This document shows, piece by piece, positions 54,151 through 64,000 of a DNA stretch of 64,000 bases. Location: positions 1 to 64,000 of the forward strand of contig MU863959.1 in NCBI GenBank assembly GCA_033296885.1. Reading direction: 5' to 3'. The notes under the pieces were generated by a model. That model searched no databases and was not told where the DNA came from. It saw nothing but the letters and a program-made list of their open reading frames with translations. Each line of letters opens with the position of its first letter. The stretch's first letter is position 1. A program made the position numbers and the translations under genes. This stretch comes from Triangularia verruculosa. Taxonomy: Eukaryota > Ascomycota > Sordariomycetes > Sordariales > Podosporaceae.

Positions 54151-57033
54151 CTATGTATCCATCATTATGCTCGCCATCAAAAGCTCCTCGAGCCCAAACG
54201 GGGAAAAGTCCATCGGGTCGCCACCAACGCCGTGATGACCGTAGAAGGTTTGCCCCGGTCCTGGTGTCAGGCCCGTAGCGAAATGCGGCGGATGAGAAAA
54301 GTCGCAGACGTCGGCTGGCCCAAACGTAGACCATGGATTTGGTGGTGGTGGTGGTTGTGTTGGGCCTATGCCGGGGATGTTGACCAGCAGCGGTGATGCT
54401 ACCGTGCCGGTGCCATGACCTCCCGTGACGCCTGGTAGTCTCTGCATGGCGACCGTAGCCAGGTCGTTGATGCTTGCACCGTTGCTTCCCTGAAGGTGCG
54501 GTGCATGGTACTGCTGACGTCTTTCTTGCTGAGCCCGATGGTTCTCATCGCTTTGTCGCCCGTTCCCAGGCATGAGGCTCTGCAAGGCGGTTTCTATACG
54601 GGCCAGCTTGCCTTTGAGGTTCTCCATGCCGCCCCAGAAGGAGATGTAGCGGTCTATGGTGAGCTTGAGAAGGTCGAGGTTGGAGATGGTGAGGCGCTTG
54701 TTGAACGAGGCTGGGCCGAAGACCTTGCAGGCGCACTGTGCTGCGGCGGCAAACCACAGTGTGTTGACGAGGAAGGGGTTGACGAATTTGTAGTGGTCCC
54801 GGGAGGAGTTGCGGACTACGGTGACGATCTCGTCGGAGGCGTTCACGTAGTTGGACCACTCCGAGTTGGCTTGCTGGGCGTCTCGTGGGTCGTTGTTTGC
54901 TTCACCGCCTTGGGTGCCGTCGCTGGAAGCTTTTTGATGGGCCAGCCATGGCGTTCGAGCGCAGATCTTGTGATGGTAGATCATGAAGCGGCAGAGTTGG
55001 GTCATGAGGTGGAGTGAATATTTGTCGGCGTGCTCCTGTCGCGGGTTGATACCTTCGGGGCTTGCCTGGGCTGAGGCTTTTGGTCGGAAGTCGAGCGTCT
55101 CGCCCTGGTAAACGAGACTGGCTGGAAAGGATGTGACGGTGCAGTAAAGGGTGTTGGCCATGATGTTGAGCTCGTCTTGGTTGGTTTCGGCATGGTTCTC
55201 GTTCATAGACTGCAGTGCCGATCCAGCTGGATACACGATACGCTGGGTATTGCGCATGAGCGAGTTCATGACGACGAACCAGGCTTTGGCGCTTTGGTTG
55301 CCCGACTGGGCGAGATGCTTCCACCGGAGGCTGGGGTCCTGGACAAGGAAACAGCTTTCCTGGTACACATCATTGAACCAGCAGCTGTCTGGCACGGGAA
55401 GCATGGTGAGGTTCATCTCTGGATCAATGGCTGTCGGCAGCCGTCGAATAGTGCCTGCAAAAACGTCCATCTCCCACACTGCCCACCACGCTCTTCTCCG
55501 TTCCTCCATCAGCGACCAGCGCTGGATGTTGGCGGGGTTCCTGTCCCTGGCTGGGTCATGGTTGGCATCAACCATATGCAGATTCAAATCGTATGAATAT
55601 CTGATGCAGTCGCCCAGCTTCTTCCAGGACCGAGAGCGTACGCTCATTGTCAGCTGGTAAAAGGTCACGAGGATACCAGCTTGGAGAAGCCAAAATGGTG
55701 GAGGGTGATCGCCGTAGCTGTCGACTGATTCGTCCAGCTTCGAGTATGCAATCTTGGCAAAGTAGGTCGGACTCGGGCAGTCTTCGTGTTCTCGGCAGTG
55801 TCTGGTTGAAAAGGAGAAAATGGCTGCTATCAGAGCCTCGGCGTCTGAGTGGAACTGCATCATGGCAAACTTTGGCTCAATACTTCCTGGCCGAAACAGA
55901 GTGAATGAGGTCATGTTGGTGAAGTAAGACTCCATCAAGAGGTCGTACGTTGCCCTTGATATCTTGAGGGCATCGCAGACAGTCTGAACGGTGATAGGGA
56001 TGGCGTTATCCTGGTGGCCTGGCGAGGCATCGACAGTGGATGGGGACTGTGGTCGTGTCTGTGCCTCGTGGGATGGGTACATGATACGAGAGAAGATAGG
56101 AGCGCTTGTTGGCTGACTTCTTGTTGACGATTCAGCATTTGGCAAAGGTGAAGTCACGTCGACCCCGCGTAGGTCATCGTCTGCCCGAGTACGGGCATCA
56201 TCCTGAATTGTGGTGTAGCTTGGGGATGATACCGCGGCAGAGCTGCGTCGAGCAAGCTCAAATGAGGTACTGGGTTGGTGCCCTCCAGGTAGACCCAGTG
56301 ATAGTCCATGGCCAACACTATTAGACACGGAGGCGTGATCAAGCCTTCGCCGCTTGCTGCCTTGATGGGGACCTGATGGCAAATATGTAAGTTCGTGGGC
56401 TACTTTAGGCGCTTTATGTGATACAAAAAAAGACCCTTGTCTCATTTAAGAGTTGGGAGACATGATAAGGTATGTAAGACGTTATTAAAACCTGAACCAA
56501 ATGCCAGCAAAGCAATAGCAACGGAGGCAGGCCTGTACAGACCGTACCCTACGTGTCGCTATGTTGGCGATGACCGAAAAAGATCATCATGTGTGGATGT
56601 CAAAGTTGGCTACCTACTTAGTAGGCTCCTCAGGGCACAAATACATGTGTTTCTGCGCTGGCTCTTGGCCTTCAACACAACTTGATGAAGCGAACCTCGG
56701 GCATGCTGAACAACAGAATGGGCCTCTGCAAACATTGAGACGACTTACCAGTCTTTGGACCGGGCTTCTCTGCATGGGTTGGATATTCACATTGCCCACT
56801 GAGCTTCTGGCAGAGTGAGCATATGGGGAGTTGACGGTCACTGCGTTACGTCATCTTGTCAGTACACACCGTGGCACCAATTCCGGAGTAAACAGATGGG
56901 CCTTCAAACTCCACACATACCATTTAACCTTTCTCCTCTTGCAAGCATAGCACGCGAGTTTGGCCGCGGATGCATCGGATGGCGGCGTCCCTGTCTCCTG
57001 CTGTGGATTTGCGTACGATTGTGGTTCCGCCAT
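54151..57033 (-). CDS. Zn2Cys6 transcription factor
   Basis: Three exons, 57033-56921, 56840-56749 and 56372-54151, give 808 aa. Residues 29-55 form the binuclear cluster: LACYACKRRKVK, split by an 80-nt intron, then CDRQLPICSLCQKLSGQCEY; a basic linker GPHQGSKRRRLD follows. The middle homology region (fungal-specific TF domain) starts near ITVQTVCDALKISRATYDLL with MMQFHSDAEALIAAIFSFST and continues ERRRAWWAVWEMDVFAGTI. The C-terminus is Pro/Gly-rich and acidic (PMDFSPFGLEELL), a likely activation region. It is probably the local regulator of the surrounding catabolic or biosynthetic genes, on position alone. Intron 2 (376 nt) is long for this genome and could hide a short coding exon. Confidence 0.92.
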
Positions 57034-57514
57034 GATTCCGGTGGGTAAGGTGGTCGCAGAGTCAAGACGGCATATCTCAGCTCTGGGAAATGTGGGCAAA
57101 GTGCTTATGAAAACCGACCGACTTGCTGCCTGTGTGTGAGCCGCCCAGAGCCGGCCCATTTGCGGTGAGTTTTTGGTACTGAGATACCGCTGATCGCCAT
57201 TGGCGCGGGGTAGCGTGTCACTGCTAAGTGTTTAGCGCCCCACGTCCTGGACAAAAGAACTGGCACTGCAAAGGGGGAATACAGGATTGAAAGATAGTTA
57301 ATAGGCCTCAGAAGATCGTTAATAGGTCTTGGAGGATATTATAAACACCTTAAAAGATAGTCATAATGTGTTAAAAGATAGTAATGAGCCCAAAGAGGAT
57401 AGTTAATAGGCCTTTTCGACTGTTTTTAAGCTGTGATCCTCGCTTGCAGTACCGCGTGCGCCCCCAGCTCGCTGGGTTGCCTTGACCAATTGATTGCGGG
57501 GTATTAACGACAGG
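57034..57514. other. Intergenic with a degenerate short repeat
   Basis: 481 bp between the regulator start and the 3' end of the FAH-family gene. It holds the degenerate repeat listed separately. Confidence 0.5.
57290..57412. repeat. Degenerate AAGATAGTTAATAGGCCT-like repeats
   Basis: About six irregular copies of a roughly 20-bp unit (AAAGATAGTTAATAGGCCT and variants such as AAGATCGTTAATAGGTCTTG, AAAGATAGTCATAATG) in tandem. AT-rich compared with its flanks. Function unknown; it may be a decayed minisatellite or a small structured element. Confidence 0.7.
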
Positions 57515-58496
57515 TCAATTTCCACCTCGCCCAAACACCATCCTGTTACGAATCGACCCCAGCCCATCAATAGACACCTCAACAACATCTCCATCCTTCA
57601 GGAACCCTTTTGGCTCCATAAACAACCCCACGCCGCTTGGCGTTCCTGTTTGGATGACAGTGCCCCTCCGCAATGTCGTCCCACGGCTGAGATGCGACAT
57701 GATCTTGGCCACCGAGAAGATCATGTCCGACGTCTCGGTCTGCTGCCTCACCTCATCGTTGACCTTGGTGACGAGCTGAAGCCGTTGCGGGTCAGGAATG
57801 ATACTAGGGGAAACGATACAAGGCCCAACAGGGGCAAACTTGTCAAAGGATTTGGCATAGCAGAACTGCCCACCCGACGTGTCGGGGAGCTGGAAGTAGC
57901 GTGCCGAAACGTCGTTGCTGACGGTGTACCCAAGCACGTAGTCCAGCGCATCTCTTTCAGCCACATTCTTGGCGTCCTTGCCAACCACTACTGCCAACTC
58001 CCCCTCGTAGTCAAGCATGCCTTGGGCATCTGGATGAACTGGAACATCTTCAAGAGGCCCGGCCAACGCGTCAGTTGGTTTGGTAAAAACGACAGGATAT
58101 GGTGGGACCCGGAGCTACACTGATCAGTTTTATGTTATCACTGAGAAACTGACTGGGGGCATACATTAGCTTCTGTGGCATGCTTCTGGTAGTTCAGGCC
58201 AATGCACACAATTCGTGGAACCGTGGGCAAAGGACACAGCAGCTGACGGTATGATTAGCTCTCTGATCGTGGCCTGACCCCATCGAACAACGCACCTTCT
58301 GGATTCTGTCCCCTCTCCCAGTGTTTCGAAGACCATTGTCAATATCCCCTTCAAGGACTTCAACCTCAGCACCGGCCAGATTGGCGGTGGTTGGCTTGGT
58401 CTTCAGGTCGCCAAAGCAGGTGGCGCCCTGGGCATTAACAAACCGTACCAGCCGCTGGAAGGACCCGGCAGCTGCTCTCTGGACGCGAAAGGACAT
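57515..58496 (-). CDS. Fumarylacetoacetate hydrolase-family protein
   Basis: Exons 58496-58296, 58242-58165 and 58114-57515 (53- and 50-nt introns) give 292 aa. Junctions: DRIQK / LLCPLPTVPRIVCIGLNYQK and HATEAN / LRVPPYPVVFTKPTDALAGP. FAH-family C-terminal domain: HPDAQGMLDYEGELAVVVGK (metal-binding Glu pair), YVLGYTVSNDVSARYFQLPD, YAKSFDKFAPVGPCIVSPS, GTVIQTGTPSGVGLFMEPKG and LKDGDVVEVSIDGLGSIRN. Members hydrolyse or isomerise/decarboxylate ring-cleavage products of aromatic compounds (2-hydroxy-hepta-diene-dioate isomerase, fumarylpyruvate hydrolase, oxaloacetate decarboxylase). Reading with two ring hydroxylases beside it, a role after ring opening is plausible but unproven. Confidence 0.9.
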
Positions 58497-58806
58497 CTTG
58501 TTGACGATTAGGCCAGCTCAGTCATACCTTGATGCCGTTTATGCTCTCTTGTTTTGTTTGGTCTGTTGCTCATCGACATGTCATGTTCAGACAAACTGCC
58601 GAAATCAGCCCCACTCACCCCTCGGCTCAATTGAATCTGGCTGCACGCCTGGCCACGTCAGGGTGTTGATGTGCCATTCGGGGGTTTTGTGGAGTTAGGG
58701 TTCACCACAGGACTTTCTTGTCACAACCATGTCCAACGCAACTCAACACTCGAGGAGACCTTGATGAATTGGAAAAAAATTATATTCATACAAATCGTCA
58801 AGATAT
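58497..58806. other. Intergenic between the FAH-family gene and the P450
   Basis: 310 bp; nothing recognised beyond the expected promoter of the FAH-family gene and 3' flank of the P450. Confidence 0.5.
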
Positions 58807-60402
58807 CTACTCTTTTGGTGTCTCAAACTGTGAAAACACCTCTGCCCTCGCAGCAGCATACTCCCTGAGAATCGTCGCCTTCCTGGCCTCTGACCTCAGC
58901 GTAATCGTAGCTGGGAAATCCTCCGCACACACCAAGAAGCCGGCGCAGTACCCCGACTCATGGCTGACATCTGGGGGAATCTCGCGGCCCGAAGCATCCA
59001 CACCAGGCCCGATATCGAAAGCCCACACCAGCTTGGCAAGAGCCAGGAACAAATTCCTCTCAGCAAGGTGAATGCCTGGGCAAATCCTTCTGCCGCTGCC
59101 GTAGCCATAGTGATCCCGGTTGTTGTAGTCACCGCTAGCCAGCTCAGACGCCAACGCGGTGTAACCCTTGTAGTTGTCAGGGTTGAAAACGTCGGGGTTG
59201 GGGAACCTCTTCTCATCCACGTGCATGCCGAATGCGTTGATGAAGATGTCGCTACCCTTGGGCAGATACATGCCATCAACCCAGTCATCCTCCGCCAAGG
59301 AGTGGGGAAAAGCAAGCGGCGTTACTGGTCTCCACCTGTGCGCTTCCTTGACGCAAGCCGCAATGTACGGCAGCTTCTCGTAATCATCCCATGTTGGCGT
59401 TCTGTCCTCACCCACCACCGCATCCAGCTGCTCCTGCGCCTTCTTGAGCACCTCCGGCCACTTTGTCATGGCATGGATGAAAGCAATGACCAGCGAGCTT
59501 GTGGTATCCGAGCCGCCCTCCATGACCGTTCCACACAAAAAGTACAGCCCATGCTTGTCCAAATCCAGCTTCTCCAACCCCTGATCCAAGACCTTGTCCA
59601 AGAAGCAATCCCGTGCGCCCATATCCCTGTGCCTCCGAATCCCCTTCTCCACCCACTCCGAATACAACTCCGTCATCTCCTTGCCCACATTCTTCGCCCT
59701 CGATCTCCAGTTACCCAACAGACCCTCGGGAACAAGCTTCAGGAAAGGAAAGATGTCCACCGGCGGCGTGTTACCCGCCTCCATAACCTTGCTCCAGTTC
59801 TCCATCAGGCTGTACAGCCTGACCATGTGCTGCGTCTGAATCGTCGGCGTCCGCGTACCGTAGATCAAGCTCATGATGATGCTGTTCGAAAACCTCTTGG
59901 GGTGCCTCATGTGCCCCGCCGGCTCCACCACAAAGTCGTGCAGCATCTGCACCGCCTCGGCGTTGACGACCTTGACGTGCTGCTTGGCGACCATGCTCTC
60001 CATGAAGTACTGGTGCACGAGCTTGCGGCATGTCCTCCATCTGTCCGAGTACTGCATCAGCAGGAGGTGGTCGCCCTGGGCGATCAGCCCGCCGACGTGG
60101 GAGGGCGGGCGGCGGGAGTAGAGCTGGGACTTTTTGTCGACGAGCTGCTTGATGAGGCGGGGGGAGGAGATGACGATGGAGGTTCCGGGTCCGAACTTGA
60201 GGGAGTAGATCTCCCCGTATTGCTTTGCCCACTGGGCGAACTGGAGATGGGTGCGTTTGGTGGGAATCTGGTGGAGGTTGCCGATGAGGGGGAGGGTTGG
60301 CGGTCCGGGTGGTAGGCGGGGGTCGCGTTTGCCTGTGAAGAAGAGGATGTAGAGGGCTGAGAGGGCGAGCAGAGCGCCGCCGGCCAGGAGGAGGACGCCC
60401 AT
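58807..60402 (-). CDS. Cytochrome P450 monooxygenase
   Basis: Single exon, 531 aa from ATG 60400-60402 (an upstream in-frame Met lacks a membrane anchor). An N-terminal ER anchor (MGVLLLAGGALLALSALYIL) is followed by PRLPPGPPTLPLIGNLHQIP, the I-helix oxygen-activation motif MEGGSDTTSS (about residue 296), ExxR as KEAHR (about 351), PxxF region FPNPDVFNPDNY and the heme loop YGYGSGRRICPGIHLAE with the axial Cys (about 434). Microsomal class II P450 resembling those of fungal aromatic and polyketide pathways (CYP65/O-methylsterigmatocystin oxidoreductase-like). Substrate unknown. Intact. Confidence 0.95.
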   Translation of the reverse strand: MGVLLLAGGALLALSALYILFFTGKRDPRLPPGPPTLPLIGNLHQIPTKRTHLQFAQWAKQYGEIYSLKFGPGTSIVISSPRLIKQLVDKKSQLYSRRPPSHVGGLIAQGDHLLLMQYSDRWRTCRKLVHQYFMESMVAKQHVKVVNAEAVQMLHDFVVEPAGHMRHPKRFSNSIIMSLIYGTRTPTIQTQHMVRLYSLMENWSKVMEAGNTPPVDIFPFLKLVPEGLLGNWRSRAKNVGKEMTELYSEWVEKGIRRHRDMGARDCFLDKVLDQGLEKLDLDKHGLYFLCGTVMEGGSDTTSSLVIAFIHAMTKWPEVLKKAQEQLDAVVGEDRTPTWDDYEKLPYIAACVKEAHRWRPVTPLAFPHSLAEDDWVDGMYLPKGSDIFINAFGMHVDEKRFPNPDVFNPDNYKGYTALASELASGDYNNRDHYGYGSGRRICPGIHLAERNLFLALAKLVWAFDIGPGVDASGREIPPDVSHESGYCAGFLVCAEDFPATITLRSEARKATILREYAAARAEVFSQFETPKE

Positions 60403-61527
60403 GGTTGAAGTGTGAGTTTGGGGGTTTGCACCCGGACAGCCGATGTTGGGGACTGTTGACAGTGACAGAGTATGTGCCAAGCCGTCAGAAAAAGGAGGTT
60501 GTAAACAAAGGCTTTTTTGAAAGGAAGAGAATGAGAGGTTCAAAGAGCCCTACCCATCACGACAGACTTGAGGTGAGATTCGAGGTCTCTTTAAACCTTT
60601 CCCCCCCTTTGGCTCGTCCCCCTGCTAGGTAGGTAGCCGTCGGCACATTCAGCCTGCTGAAAACAGCATGGTTGGTTGTGTGATACGACGGTACTACTGC
60701 CATATGTGGAACGTGTCAGTGTGTGCGCCTTTGGCTGCCACTGGCAGCTACGTAGTCAGGCCCTTTGCTTCTCACCCTGTCCGCCAACCAGGCTATCGGC
60801 AGTATCGTCAGCACTGCTTCAGCATGATGGATGGACGGCCAAATCCTCACTGGACAGGTATTCGGTCCTACCCCCAAGCTAGCGTCGTTCGGCACCTTTC
60901 CCCGCATTTTGGGGTCGCAAGGAAGCCAAGAATGTGGGGGAAGTATAGGGGGGAATCCGGGGAAGTTGGGGAGCACGGGGCAATCGGCCACCAAGTGGGA
61001 GAGATAGGGGGCCCATGGAATAATCGATTACATGGCAATCCCACGGCTAACCATGGGCCCGGTCCTGGGGAATTGTTGCGGAGACGCTCTGGTGTGAAGG
61101 ATGCATATAGGCTGTTACCTAGGACAGCTGGCACCAAATCTCGTGCGGCATGACAGCGCAGATCGTATCCCACAATTAGTCCGACAAAGGTTATCAGGGA
61201 GTATCAACATACAGGCTGATCCTTGGTAATACAGGGCATCACATGGGTGGCAACCGCCTCGGATTGCCTCATGAACAAGCCATCAAGGGGTGAGAAGTTG
61301 TTGAATACAACTTCTGCTTTTTCTGCAATGGATCCAACTTCACCTACGGAAAAGTCGATTGCCATGTGTGTCCAATAGGGAAAAGGATGATACTTACGCA
61401 GCCGGGCCTAACAGTGACAAAGTGCAAAGACCTGCCGAGTGGAAATATTATGCACCTATGAAATGGGAGTTTAAGAGCAACCTATATTGCGTGAGACGCG
61501 ATCATTCCATTATTATACCTAAACCAT
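60403..61527. other. Intergenic, promoter of the P450 and 3' flank of the next gene
   Basis: 1.13 kb. No supported gene; ORFs of up to 161 codons in the plus strand lack a family. Confidence 0.5.
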
Positions 61528-63377
61528 CTAGAGACACAACACTTGCTTCAGGACAGCCTCCAACTTCTCCCGGGGATTCGAAATCATGGACTTTGACCGC
61601 CAAGCAACGAATCTGTCTGGGCGCACCAACACACACCCATCCTCTTCTACTTCTCTCCGCTTCGCCCAATCGAAGTACACATCCTCATAATCTTCCTTCC
61701 ATCCAATCGAGTAGCTCTTGATATCAACCCCTACCGCCCGGGCTGCCTCATCCGCAGCCTCTTTCCATGCGTGCCCACCTGGCCCTGTAAGCAGACAGAA
61801 ACGGCCATGGCCGGCAAGATCAATTGTCGAGAATTGTTTGCCCGGTTTCCGGGTGTTCAGCCAAGCGTGCGGTAACCTCATACCAGGGTAGCTCGAGATA
61901 AGTCGTTCGCGTACTGCATCTTGAGGCAGCGCAGGGGCTTCCGGTTCGTCGGCGTGATACACGGCATTGGAGCGGTACTGTTGATTCATCTCAATACCCA
62001 ACCCGTGGAATTCCGTACCGGTATTCTCGATGCCCTGTTGGAACTCCTGCCTCCTCTTCCTGCCAACCTCCCCCTTGTCCTCAAACTCGGCCAAAATTTT
62101 CTTCCGCTTCTCCAGATCCGGCTCCAACATGCCGATAGACTTCATCCACAAGGCGTGATCACGGAGGCCTTGATTGGCGCGGGTGATAATATCTACTCCC
62201 ACAGGTTGACGCTCAGTGCTATAGGTGTCAAGGAGCTTAGGCCCAGCCCGGCCAGACATGACGTACTCAAGCTTCCACGCCAGGTTGAAGGCGTCCTGAA
62301 TGCAGGTGTTCGACCCCAGGCCGTTGAATGGGGGATGACGATGGACAGCGTCACCCAGACAAAAGATGTTTCCATCGGAGTAGTACTCGGCAACCGTCTC
62401 GTTGATCATCCATTTGCTGACATCCTTGATCTCGACGTCTACCGACTCATCCCCAATGAATTGTTTCACCCTGGCAACGTATTCTTCATTGGAGGCAATC
62501 ATGTCGTCACCTTTGACATCGGCGCCAGGAGGCGGGAGGAAGATGAACATCCACTCATCCCATGGGCGCACCATCCTGACAATACAGGCCCAGCCCCAGG
62601 CTGGGTGCTCCTTCTCGGGTTGAAAGACCCAGTGAAGGTTTCCTGTTCGGTTCTTGACAAGATGCGAAAGATCGGCCTTCAGAAGCACATTGAGAGCCAA
62701 TCCTTGTCCTGGCTTTTTGATGAGTGGGACCTTGAGCTCGCGAATCACTTGGCTGCGAGCGCCGTCGCAACCAAACAAGAACCGTGACTGAATCTTGTAT
62801 GTCTTGCCAGAAAGATTGTCCTTGACCTCACTGATGATTACGTCGGGCTCGGGGCGTGTAAACGTAACAAACGTGGTGTCAAATCGCAGGGTCCAGCCGG
62901 TATGGATCGCTCTTCTTGTGAGAATCGGTTCAAGTTCGGTTTGTGGAAGGTCGACATGGTCGCATGGGCTTGCGGCATCATAATCACCCTGTAGTAAAAG
63001 AAATCAGCAATTGTCCGAAGATGGGGTGGTCTGAATCTCTTTTGATTCCAAATTGCTCCTACCCTACGTTTGGGATCGTTGCCCCAAGAGTACAACCGAG
63101 CATATTCATCGCCAGCCATGGAGTGGCACCATCGCGTGTGGACCATGTGGTTTCCCGCGGCACCAGCATCAATGCATTGCCTGTCCAAACCGATGTCCCT
63201 CAAGCACTCCAAAGCAGCCATATTGGTGATGTGTGCTCTGGGAGTATGCGCCGTGCCGGAGGCGGCCGAAATAATGATGCCCTTGCGCCCATGCGAGGAA
63301 AGGAAGCAAGCCAGAGCGGCGCCCGCAGGGCCTGCTCCAACGATGAGGAGGTCGGTCTTGATGATCTCGTCGGCCAT
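61528..63377 (-). CDS. FAD-dependent aromatic-ring monooxygenase, TfdB-like
   Basis: Exons 63377-63063 and 62988-61528 (74-nt intron) give 591 aa. DLLIVGAGPAGAALACFLSS (GxGxxG), the DG motif FLFGCDGARSQVIREL and the GD motif IFCLGDAVHRHPPFNGLGSN, followed by TCIQDAFNLAWKLEYVMSG and LLDTYSTERQPVG, place it with 2,4-dichlorophenol 6-monooxygenase / hydroxyphenyl-propionate hydroxylase-like enzymes. HPPFNGLGSNTCIQDA is characteristic of the TfdB group. The C-terminal thioredoxin-like domain (VLVRPDRFVAWRS) is present. It hydroxylates an aromatic ring with NAD(P)H and oxygen. Transcribed in the same direction as the P450 and FAH-family genes. Intact. Confidence 0.92.
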
Positions 63378-64000
63378 TGTTTGCGAGTCGTGTTGTGCGG
63401 TTCAAATCAAGAGAGAGGAGCAAAGGCCGTCAACAAATGCTCAATCACCCTGATGGTTTTGTGTGGTTTATGTGATGGCCCGTCCCTATCATCCACCCTG
63501 TCGGCGGCCAGCGGGGTCATTCAGGGATAAGTATCATTCAACATCACCATGTCAGCTTTGACAAAGCAACAGAGTAGACAACCCCACAGTTTCTCAAAAT
63601 CGCCCGTGCCAAGCAAGGCGGCGGGCACGTCGGGATTGAGGACCGGGCTTGAGATGAACACCACAATTTCACCTAAGTACAGTTAGCAGAGAGCTAATAA
63701 CTAACGCCTAGATGTGAGTTTGGTCGACCCAAAACAAAGCCAACGGATGCCGGGGAAGACAGCTTGAGAGGCGCGAAACGCTCATGTAGCCAGTAGACCT
63801 GTAACGAGGGTTGCCAAGCTCGTTCATGGGCTACCGAAACACTCGCTGATCCTGCTGGTACTGTGTGCTCTGTGACCATTCCTATCCCGCGGTGGAAAAG
63901 CACAACCGGCAGTCCAGTAAAAAGATGTGCTATCGCAACATGAGTTTGCCATTACTCGCCGACTCGCCACTGGCCCCTCACTTGTCACTGCCAAGGACAG
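63378..64000. other. Upstream region of the TfdB-like monooxygenase, window end
   Basis: 623 bp with the promoter of the preceding minus-strand gene. No gene seen; the cluster may continue beyond the window. Confidence 0.5.

Noticed and set aside
58960..60315. 451-aa plus-strand ORF
   Set aside because: Antisense of the P450 gene, whose motifs are unambiguous on the minus strand.
61921..62787. 288-aa plus-strand ORF
   Set aside because: Antisense of the TfdB-like monooxygenase.

Overview
The window comes from the nuclear genome of a filamentous ascomycete (Pezizomycotina, most likely Sordariomycetes). The evidence is short 45-105 nt GT..AG introns, AT-rich blocks that look RIP-mutated (repeat-induced point mutation) around dead transposons, fungal-only gene families (SAT4/PTH11-type membrane protein, HRI1, DUF4470-MYND, subgroup-C chitinase, Zn2Cys6 regulator) and a U6 snRNA and intron-bearing tRNA-Arg of fungal type.

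Layout. 1-3.4 kb is a RIPed island holding a complete but dead Fot1/pogo element with TIRs and TA duplication; an un-RIPed solo LTR with a 5-bp duplication sits inside it. 3.5-13.3 kb is a decaying gene block: a membrane-protein gene with frame breaks and no ATG, an apparently intact SAT4-type membrane protein, U6 snRNA, then three consecutive minus-strand genes (Q-rich protein, HRI1, DUF4470-MYND protein) that each carry one in-frame TAG. 14-34.8 kb is mostly ordinary: a small secreted Cys protein, an unknown conserved protein, a seven-exon LysM/GH18/CBM18 chitinase with a divergent small secreted protein, a 26-bp minisatellite beside an assembly gap, an APH-like kinase, an 86-aa two-exon Cys-motif gene, a candidate MITE, dihydroorotate dehydrogenase, an Mpv17/PMP22 protein, tRNA-Arg(TCT) and a UNC93-like transporter.

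35.7-63.4 kb is rich in metabolic genes: multicopper oxidase, catechol-type O-methyltransferase, a second RIPed transposon island (40.7-44.7 kb) bounded by a perfect 64-bp inverted repeat, then an MFS exporter, an EgtD/EasF-type methyltransferase, two PHBH-fold FAD monooxygenases, a Zn2Cys6 regulator, a fumarylacetoacetase-family enzyme and a P450. Together these look like a tailoring or aromatic-processing cluster: hydroxylation, O/N-methylation, oxidative coupling, C-C hydrolysis or isomerisation, export and local regulation. No PKS, NRPS, DMATS or terpene synthase is visible in the window, so its product or substrate is unknown.
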